DNA of 25,083 nucleotides from Apostichopus parvimensis (lineage: Eukaryota > Echinodermata > Holothuroidea > Aspidochirotida > Stichopodidae). Location of the stretch: NCBI GenBank assembly GCA_000934455.1, contig KN882836.1:202779-227861 (forward strand), in the 5' to 3' direction. The first letter of the stretch is position 1. Each line of letters starts with the position of its first letter. The translations under genes and the position numbers were made by a program. The notes below the pieces were generated by a model. The model saw only the letters and a list, made by a program, of their open reading frames with translations. It had not been told where the DNA came from and did no database searches. Below, piece after piece: positions 18,729 through 25,083 of the stretch.

Positions 18729-18938
18729 ATTAGTGAAACAACACAATCATTTATATACATTGTGTACAAATCCACTGTCACATATATCAGAGGACATTTT
18801 GCTTTGAGTTGCTATATATTTGATTGATTTTTTCCATCATATTTCAACAGCCTGCTGTCAACTGAGATAGTAATGAAGCTTCAGCGAGTTCAAGTTCCTC
18901 AATAAAGAAACCTAGTTGTAGCAGCAGGTATAAGTATT

Positions 18939-19006
18939 GGAGTGTTAGCTCAGTGGTTAACGCCGGTGCCTTTCAATCATAAGGTCCCCGGTTGGAGTCA
19001 CTCCCA
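18939..19006 (+). repeat. tRNA-derived SINE-like head in left arm
   Basis: The sequence begins GGAGTGTTAGCTCAGTGG. TTAGCTCAGTGGT fits the Pol III A box, and GGTTGGAGTCA is a B box with a changed base (GGTTCGANTCC in true tRNAs). The 5' GGAGTG can pair with CACTCC near the end. The anticodon stem (CCTT/AAGG) leaves an 8-nt loop, so this is not a normal tRNA gene. The 3' part after 19006 has no obvious simple tail. Most likely a SINE head. Confidence 0.7.
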
Positions 19007-19300
19007 GATTAATGTATGTCGTCCAGTTCCAGAGTTGTTGACAATTTACAATTTTCCTCATTAGTAGTTCCAGTGGTTCTGTTAATCCTGTCACTCATAT
19101 CAGTACTCGATTGCGTCTTCGTTACGGTGACACATCCGCAAAAGGGAAAATATTTTCACCACACACACGTCAAGAGAGTAATTAGTTAAATCTGACACGA
19201 GTACTGATATGAGTGACAGGATTAACAGAACCACTGGAACTACTAATGAGGAAAATTTTAAATTGTCAACAACTCTGGAACTGGACGACATACATTAATC

Positions 19301-19368
19301 TGGGAGTGACTCCAACCGGGGACCTTATGATTGAAAGGCACCGGCGTTAACCACTGAGCTAACACTCC
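19301..19368 (-). repeat. tRNA-derived SINE-like head in right arm
   Basis: Exact mirror of the unit at 18939-19006, on the opposite strand. The two Pol III-type promoters face each other across the spacer, so each could transcribe into the hairpin centre. Confidence 0.7.
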
Positions 19369-19578
19369 AATACTTATACCTGCTGCTACAACTAGGTTTC
19401 TTTATTGAGGAACTTGAACTCGCTGAAGCTTCATTACTATCTCAGTTGACAGCAGGCTGTTGAAATATGGTGGAAAAAATCAATCAAATATATAGCAACT
19501 CAAAGCAAAATGTCCTCTGATATATGTGACAGTGGATTTGTACACAATGTATATAAATGATTGTGATGTTTCACTAAT

Positions 19579-20366
19579 GTACCAATTATGATAGATTTCC
19601 AATTCAAGCGAGTATCTGTGTTTACGCTCCAGGGTTGCAATGGTTATGAAAAACAAGTGAATGGATTTTTATTACTTGTTGAAAGGCTGTACTGGCCATG
19701 CACTCAACCGCACATGACTGGTCCCGAAATTCAATTTTATAGCACCTAATCAATCAATGTTGACATGCGATATCAACGATAAAGTAAACAGAATTAGGTA
19801 AACGAAACTGCTACAGTAGTATTGTTTTGTATGGATTGTCTAATAGTCTTGTGTGGATTTTTCTGCTTTTTGTAAACAAGCAGACTGTGTTCATTTGTTA
19901 CATTTTTCTGTTTTCTACCATTGGAAATACAACCCCATTGATCATCATAAATATGACATATTCCTGTTTGAGAAACAAAATCAGAGTCTCATATTTTAAA
20001 AATAAATAAGTTTAGAGCTGAAATGTTGTGTGTGCTATGCACTGATATAGGTATGCTAGAAATGATTTCCAGCAAAATGTACAGTAAGATGGGGCATCTA
20101 TGATTGTCAGAAAATTTGTTCAGTTGACAGAGAATGAACCATTTTGTGCTTTCCGTTGGCACATTTTATAATTTGGTTGTAGTCACGTTGTGCATAATCT
20201 GTTGATCGGCAAACTACATTCTAATTTTTGTCACAGATAAAGAATACTTATAGGTTTGATGCATATCAGACATTTTCTTTTCGAGAAGTCAAGTTAACTT
20301 TGATCTCTATTGGGTTGTAATATTATATTAATGAAATCTCAAAATGCACTTCAAAATCTATTTCAG
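19579..20366. other. No gene seen; probable left part of the Harbinger element
   Basis: AT-rich sequence between the long inverted repeat and the first Myb exon. A TTTCAG acceptor-like site closes it at 20361-20366. The left terminal inverted repeat of the Harbinger element should lie here but I could not identify it. Confidence 0.4.
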
Positions 20367-21077
20367 GACTTTCATGAAATGGACGGAGGCAAAAGATGTA
20401 ATTCTTTGCAAGGAAGTTGCCTTGCAAAACCCATTTCAGTTCCGAAGGGGCAGTCTAGAAAGAGGCAAGGTGTGGTCTAGAGTGGCCACCGAATTGAGAA
20501 AACAGTCCTTTAAGGTGGACCAAATGGCTGTCAGAGACAGGTATGTTAAGGAATCAGAGCTATAAAGCCACAAGTCATATAATTTACAGGGAACGTATTT
20601 TACTTAATTTATTCGATCAAGGCGTGCTTTTTTTTAATTGAACAATCAATCTTTAATCAATACGAAGAAAGAAAAAATAATAGACAGAGAAAATACAACA
20701 GTTAACAGTACTTCCTTATTTTGTCAGTTTAACATTTTCTTTCACTTATTCTTTCGATTCAATACATTCCTAATTTGGTTTTTCATTCTAATCATAGGTA
20801 CAACAGCCTCAAGAATAAAGTGCAGAGGAACAACTCTCAAGATGACAGGGCTTCAGGCATTAGCCCTGAGGAAACGGAAAGCCAAAGGGAGTTGAGGGTG
20901 CTTGTGGAAGACTTGGCCAACCAAGAAGAAGATGCAGAGCTTCTCCCCAAGACCAATGTTAGTGAAGAGGAGCAGAGGCGCCTCGACGGACAGGAGGTCC
21001 AGAAGAGGGCCTGTGAATCGTTTGTGGAGACAAGGAAGAGGCGAAAGACTCATAAAAAGATAATTGATTACCTCAAA

Positions 21078-21169
21078 TGGGGTTGGTCGGTATACCGGTA
21101 TTCAGAAAAACCGGTGGAAATGGTATTTGACATTACCGGTGTCAAAAATTCATGATACCACCCAGCCCT
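21078..21169. mobile_element. Possible 92-bp MITE in the Myb gene
   Basis: Left end GGGGTTGGTCGGTAT; right end, reverse-complemented, AGGGCTGGGTGGTAT: about 11 of 15 match. Inside are two ACCGGT-type palindromes. The flanks TTACCTCAAA (21068) and TTACCTTGAA (21169) are similar and could be a decayed 8-bp hAT-type duplication. The insertion would explain why the exon 2 donor is unclear. Confidence 0.4.
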
Positions 21170-21172
21170 TAC

Positions 21173-21740
21173 CTTGAACGGAGTAAATATCATACAAATT
21201 AATGTTTATGTGTGTGACTGAATAAATGTGGGTCAATTGAGCCCATATTCTTCTGGTAAATCTATGGGATCAGGGCATGATCCAGATTATATTGTTTGAC
21301 CTCTGTTGACCTTAGACCTTTATCAGAAACAATATGTACCCATACAAATTATGAGCTCAATGGACGTTTGCCCATCAAGTTATGGCATTTACAAGGTTTT
21401 CACAGTGTTTGACCTCAGATTGACCTCCACCCAAGAAAACAGGGAACAAGTACTAACCTTGCGACCATGATGAACAGACATACTAAGTATGAGGTCAATC
21501 AATGTTCCCCTATAAAGTTACATTGGTTACAAAGTTGTCAAAATTTGACCTCAGCTGAATTTGCAAAGTATTACAGGGGTTGAACCCTGCATCTTATGTT
21601 TACAAGCAGTGTCACATACATACAGATAAACACATGTGCACACACACAAGCATGATTGCATGGATTCATTCGGTCTCAAAAATTGGTTGCCAGGTCTGTC
21701 ATATTGAAGAAATTCACGATGTACCTTTATCTTGTTTTGT
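21173..21740. other. Intron 2 of the Myb-like gene, with a dispersed GACCT-rich repeat
   Basis: 21290-21560 contains several TTTGACCTCAG/TTGACCT blocks with GTTGACC and GAGGTCAATC between them. It is the look of a dispersed repeat of the type also seen at 15981-16545. No coding signal. Confidence 0.5.
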
Positions 21741-22060
21741 CATAGGCATTTTGCAGATAAAGAAAATACGCCAAGAAAAAGAAACAGTAGGAGTGATGCT
21801 CTTGAGTTTTTGCATCAAAAGATGGAGTTGGAAATATAAATGAGGAAGGAAGAGCTCGCCATGAGAAGAGCAGAGGTAAAGAGGGACGAAGCTGAAAGAG
21901 ATCGACGATTTGAACTCTTTCAACAACAGCAACAGCAGACACAGCAACAATTTATGCAGCAACAACAACAATGCAGCAACACCTCGCACAACAACAACAG
22001 CAGATGCAAAACATGCTACTGATGTTTATGCAATCGATGAAGGGTAATAATAAGCAATAA

Positions 22061-22729
22061 GTACCCACCTCCTACCAATGCCCCCAAAACAAGTATGTAC
22101 AAAATTGCTCATACATGGTTTAACTCAGATGACCTCTCCCAAAACAATAAGGATCATATACTCATTATACCAAGTATGAACTTTGCATGGTTGACTTATT
22201 GTGTTTTCAAGAGAAAATACCTAAATTTCACAAAATCTCAATTTTTGACGCAAAATGAGCTCATGTCATATATCTGTAATTATAGCACAATAAACATGCA
22301 TGTAAATTTCAAAAAAATAAAAGACACAAAAGAAATATACAAAATGCAGCATTTTCCCATTTTTCTGAGATTTATTAATGTTGGATTATTGAAAAATACA
22401 TTTTAAAGTCAGTGTCTGTGTTTCAGTGCTATGATACACTTCTCTCAATCAAAATGGATATCCTACTATATGTTTCACTGGTATTTGTGAATTGGGTAGG
22501 GAAATGTTTTCAAACAAAACGGTCAATTTCTTTATAATTTGTTATTATATTATACATATATATATATCTATATTGTACATTGTATTTCACTGGAAAAATG
22601 ATATTTGAGTGAAACTTCATTTGATATACTTTGTATTTTTACAAACAAATAAGACTGGGTACCCTTGCAAATGTAACAGACATATTAGACCATGACAATT
22701 ATATTTTGCTGGTCTAAGCAGACCCCAAA
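22061..22729. other. Spacer between the convergent Harbinger genes
   Basis: AT-rich (including a TATATATATA run near 22555). An open frame at 22095-22406 has no domain and a composition like random AT-rich DNA. Possible polyadenylation signals for the plus gene (AATAAA, about 22288) are present. Confidence 0.45.
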
Positions 22730-24050
22730 TTACCTTTGAAAATATTGCTCTAATGTGGGTGGCTCCAATTCCAAAAATTGTGATTTTGAGTTACCATATA
22801 AGCAAGTATGTGCATTGGTAAGTATGCCTGAAACTATGTACATTTGACCACAGGCTGAAAGTCCCATTTTTGGATTCTTTTTGAAATCTGTTGATTTGAA
22901 GAAATTAATCATGTCCCCAAATACCAACTTGACTGAAACTCTCATACTACTCATTGAATGGTTGTACAGCTTTTGGTCATTTGTTAGGTTACCATTGAAA
23001 GGGCCTTGTAAGTGGGCCCTCAATGGATATGCAGGGTCACCATAAATACATAAAGTATTGCCCAAATCGTGATAGCAAAATGCATATGGCCTCCAATCCT
23101 TTCGTACATTTGAATCCGGGATTTGAAGTGCATCTTTCAATCTGTAGAGATCATCTTTCTTGAACCTGAAAAGCGAAGATGAATAAAGTTTAGCAATATT
23201 TCAATATCAACCCTTTTTTCCTGACTTAAGGGGTGTATTATTTAAAAACATGACAGGCTTAGCACTTAATTAGAATCATGGAAATAAATTGATTTAGTGT
23301 TTTTCGCAGAAGTGGTTACCACATCAGATAAAGTTCGAATTGAGATTTTAATTAAAAGAAAAACCCCTGAAGGCTGCATAGGTGGGACCTGTCAGAATCT
23401 CAATTTTGATATTACAATGTATGCTTTCTGTTCCAGTAACCAATAGGAAAACAATGCACGCATCCATACCCACAGTGTAAAGCACACTGCGTCATTACAA
23501 AATGGTTCTTATCCCTGCAGTGCGCAGTGATTCCGGCGGCACAAGGCGTAATACTAAAACAACAATGGAGGCTTAATCTGTCATTTTATATCATATCGTA
23601 TTGCTGGCCTGGTGTAGGACTGACTGCTGAGAAGCCCCCAGCAACTGCAGCATGACCACAATGGGTCTTGGCTGGATCACAACCTCCATATCCTAGTTTG
23701 TTTTACAGTCAGTGAATCTGATGTCACGTTCAGAGACTAATGTATGCCCATTAGCCTATATTTTTATTTGTAGGCCTAGGGTACATCTGTGTGTCGATTA
23801 GGAGGTAATCCAGCCTGTCTTTAAGCAAGACTGGGTATATTAATATTACGGTATGTTTTATAAACCTCCATATCAGTATATATGGAGTTAGTCTAGGCCT
23901 ATGTGCAACTTAATCATCGGAAATTAGATCTAGTCCTAAGTTTATATAACACTAACAGTTAATGCATAGCCTAAGTTGCGTCACTAACCTGAAGTATGCG
24001 TTGCATTCATCATCGTTAAAATCTTCCAAATCGAAGGGGTCGTAATCATA
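22730..24050 (-). pseudogene. PIF/Harbinger transposase (DDE type), internally deleted
   Basis: Exon 1 (about 24050-23989, minus) reads YDYDPFDLEDFNDDEC then NAYF, the family N-terminus. Its GT donor joins an acceptor (CGCTTTTCAG) before 23165, in frame (R), to exon 2: FKKDDLYRLKDALQIP. Here 120-140 residues expected in the family are missing; the frame goes on with SNVRKDWRPYAFCYHDLG, then YGDPAYPL with the second catalytic Asp (23038-23036). MRVSVKLVFGD follows; the family has Glu in place of this Lys (codon 22930-22928), which is the third catalytic residue. The first Asp (in the GF.DGT segment) lies in the deleted part. The frame then runs to a stop at 22730. So the enzyme cannot cut DNA. 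Start codon lost: a LINE begins at 24054, just beyond exon 1. Confidence 0.88.
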
Positions 24051-24053
24051 ATA

Positions 24054-24942
24054 TTGTCCCCGGGTTCGGACGGGCTTCCGAGGGAGTTATACCGAACCTT
24101 CTGCGCAATAATAGGACCCGACATCAGAGCCGTCTTCGAAGACGCCTTCCAAAACGGACTGATTACTTTGCTGCCTAAGTCTGGGGACCCGTTGGATCCT
24201 CATAACAAGCGTCCGATCACCTGTGGACTACAAGTTGCTGGCTAAGGCTTTGTGCAACCGCCTATGCCGCATCTTGTGGGTGATCTCCAGACTTGTGCAG
24301 TGAAGGGTCATTGCATCCACCAGAACTTGTGGTTGATGCGCGACTTGACCGACTTTGTTATTGAGCGTGATCTGCCATGTGCATTGGTCTCTCTTGACCA
24401 GCAGAAGGCCTTTGACATGGTGGATCGCGGTTTTTGAATGAATGTATTGGAGACGTTTAAGTTGCACCCAAATTTTCGTAAATGGATTTCTGTTTTGTAT
24501 CAGGAAAGTTTCAGTTCTGTTATCGTAAATGGGTTTTGTTCGGAGGTTTTTAACGCAGAGCGAGGGGTGCGCCAGGGGTGCCCTCTGTCTGCATTACTCT
24601 ATGTTTTGTTTAGCGAGTCCCTCTCTCGTCTTTCGGAAAGGGACTCCAGACTTGTTCCATTCGTTGTGCCAGGGGGTGCCAAAGTGAAATGCGTTCAATA
24701 TGCAGATAACGTCACATGTGTTGTTTCGAGTCTGGGCTCCTTTCGTGCCCTCTCGCAGGATTTATCTATCTTTGAGAGAGCTACCGGGGCGAATTTGAAT
24801 CCGGAAAAGACAAAGGGCCTTCAGAGACTTACCATTCGGTGCATCGTGGTCGGATCAGAATATCAAAATTCATGGTATATGGTTCGGCTACGATGCGCCT
24901 TGTGATGTCACCTTGAACGAGAGGGCTGAGGTATTTGAGAGG
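24054..24942 (+). pseudogene. Tx1/L1-like LINE reverse transcriptase fragment, 5'-truncated
   Basis: Begins at the RT motif SPGSDGLPRELYRTF, reads AVFEDAFQNG, lacks about nine family residues, then LITLLPKSGDPLDPHNKRP. A frame change gives DYKLLAKALCNRLCRIL (24226), another gives DLQTCAVKGHCIHQNLWL and SLDQQKAFDMVDR, motif A with its Asp at 24396. A stop (24435) interrupts before MNVLETF. ERGVRQGCPLSALLYVL is motif B. Motif C is QYADNVTC: the second Asp of YADD is Asn (24708-24710). A last frame change leads to SDQNIKIHGIWFGYDAPC and DVTLNERAEVF. Domain order and sequence are those of Tx1/L1-like LINE ORF2. Abrupt 5' end inside the transposase N-terminal exon fits target-primed insertion with 5' truncation. 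Confidence 0.9.
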
Positions 24943-24961
24943 GGGTACACCCCTCAGTCCG

Positions 24962-25068
24962 ACAAGTTTTCAGTCCGAAAATAAAATACACGTTTTCAGT
25001 CCGAAAATGAAATACACGTTTTCAGTCCGAAAATGAGATACAAGTTTTCAGTTGGGGAATGAAAGCAG
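24962..25068 (+). repeat. 26-bp tandem repeat, about four units
   Basis: GTTTTCAGTCCGAAAATGAA plus ATACAC repeats with starts at 24966, 24992, 25018 and 25044. The first three units are nearly identical; the fourth drifts to GTTTTCAGTTGGGGAATGAA. It begins about 20 bp after the recognisable LINE coding sequence ends and may continue past the window. Confidence 0.9.
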
Positions 25069-25083
25069 TTTTAATGCCATAAT

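Larger units (their letters stand above)
18729..19578. repeat. Long inverted repeat, 381-bp arms, 88-bp spacer
   Basis: The left arm is 18729-19109 and the right arm 19198-19578. They pair over their full length with only about three mismatches seen (near 18740, 18837 and 19049 on the left), so identity is about 99 percent. The spacer 19110-19197 is unrelated to the arms. Each arm carries a tRNA-like unit. A transcript through the whole locus would form a dsRNA stem of about 380 bp. It may be a foldback transposon, an inverted duplication of a SINE-containing segment, or an assembly artefact. No clear target duplication flanks it. Confidence 0.9.
20374..22060 (+). pseudogene. Harbinger-associated Myb/SANT-like DNA-binding protein, broken
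   Basis: Exon 1 (20374-20540) begins MKWTEAKDVILCKEV, with the SANT-like tryptophans (KWTEAKD and VWSRVATEL), and ends AVRDR in phase 2. Exon 2 starts at 20798 and continues YNSLKNKVQRNN, then ASGISPEETE, an acidic linker and ETRKRRK. Its donor is unclear because a MITE-like sequence follows at about 21078. Exon 3 (from 21746) reads HFADKENTPRKR, SRSDALEFLHQKMELEI, a stop at 21837, then MRKEELAMRRAEVKRDE and FELFQQQQQQ. The glutamine tract contains a frameshift near 21970. The other frame supplies the usual C-terminus (QQQQQMQNMLLMFMQSMKG) and stops at 22060. Domain order (SANT, ASGI..EETE, coiled coil, poly-Q) matches the Myb-like partner of Harbinger elements. The start at 20374 is preferred over 20344 because an acceptor-like TTTCAG lies between them. 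Confidence 0.82.
20374..24052. mobile_element. Degenerate PIF/Harbinger transposon (two convergent genes)
   Basis: A Myb/SANT-like gene on plus (20374-22060) and a Harbinger transposase on minus (24050-22730) face each other with 670 bp between their ends. This is the two-gene content of PIF/Harbinger elements, where the Myb-like protein helps the transposase reach DNA and the nucleus. Both genes are broken. The terminal repeats were not found, and the right end is cut by a LINE at 24053, so the true limits are unknown. Confidence 0.8.

Noticed and set aside
18939..19006. Functional tRNA gene
   Set aside because: The B box deviates from GGTTCGANTCC, the anticodon stem gives an 8-nt loop, and the T arm does not form well. 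A SINE head fits better.
22095..22406. Plus-strand open frame of 103 codons
   Set aside because: No domain, AT-driven composition, and it lies in the spacer between two transposon genes with no splice or promoter signal.
24962..25068. CRISPR-like array
   Set aside because: Units are directly tandem with no unique spacers and lie in eukaryotic transposon DNA.

Overview
The window looks like repeat-rich nuclear DNA from a marine invertebrate, probably an invertebrate deuterostome (echinoderm, hemichordate or lancelet grade). That placement is an inference. It rests on intron-containing gene fragments with GT..AG splice sites, CR1-like and Tx1-like LINE remnants, a PIF/Harbinger transposon with its Myb-like partner gene, a tRNA-derived SINE-like unit, a solo LTR, and many short palindromic families. 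There is no intact protein-coding gene. A 645-base assembly gap lies at 11629-12273.

Layout. 1-668: ORF1 remnant of a Tx1/L1-like LINE on the minus strand, with two CCHC zinc knuckles and a frameshift. 660-817 and 7062-7608: two halves of one CR1-like LINE 3' end. Between them, flanked by TA on each side, lies a 6.24-kb block (820-7059) with short inverted ends CACTGTWAATYT and clustered subterminal palindromes. I read it as a CACTA/CMC-like DNA transposon nested in the LINE. It holds a possible promoter and first exon at its right end, two further exon-like segments on the minus strand, and a decayed coding-like module present twice. 7614-7930: a second CR1-like RT fragment. 8155-8412: an array with a 42-bp period (22+20), of which 125 bp recur inverted at 17844-17968. 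9037-9237: a foldback element. 10004-10851: two well-spliced exons of an unidentified gene, possibly of the G2E3/HECT-like group. 11379-12628: a solo LTR with TATA box, AATAAA, 4-bp TSD and a 12-bp GC-rich array at the gap. 13002-16545: simple tandem duplications. 17237-17640: a foldback with a G-rich core. 17970-18300: a CpG-rich promoter-like patch.

18729-19578 is a near-perfect inverted repeat with 381-bp arms around an 88-bp spacer. Each arm carries a tRNA-like Pol III promoter unit. 20374-24050 is a two-gene Harbinger element: a Myb/SANT-like gene on plus and the transposase on minus, converging. Both genes are broken. The Myb gene has a stop, a frameshift and a possible MITE insertion. 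The transposase has an internal deletion, a catalytic Glu changed to Lys, and its 5' end cut by a Tx1-like LINE. That LINE (24054-24942) has a YADN in place of YADD and is followed by a 26-bp tandem repeat at the window edge.

The genes do not form a pathway. The region is a layered record of transposition, and the most unusual items are the nested 6.24-kb element, the 42-bp dimeric array and the long tRNA-bearing hairpin.
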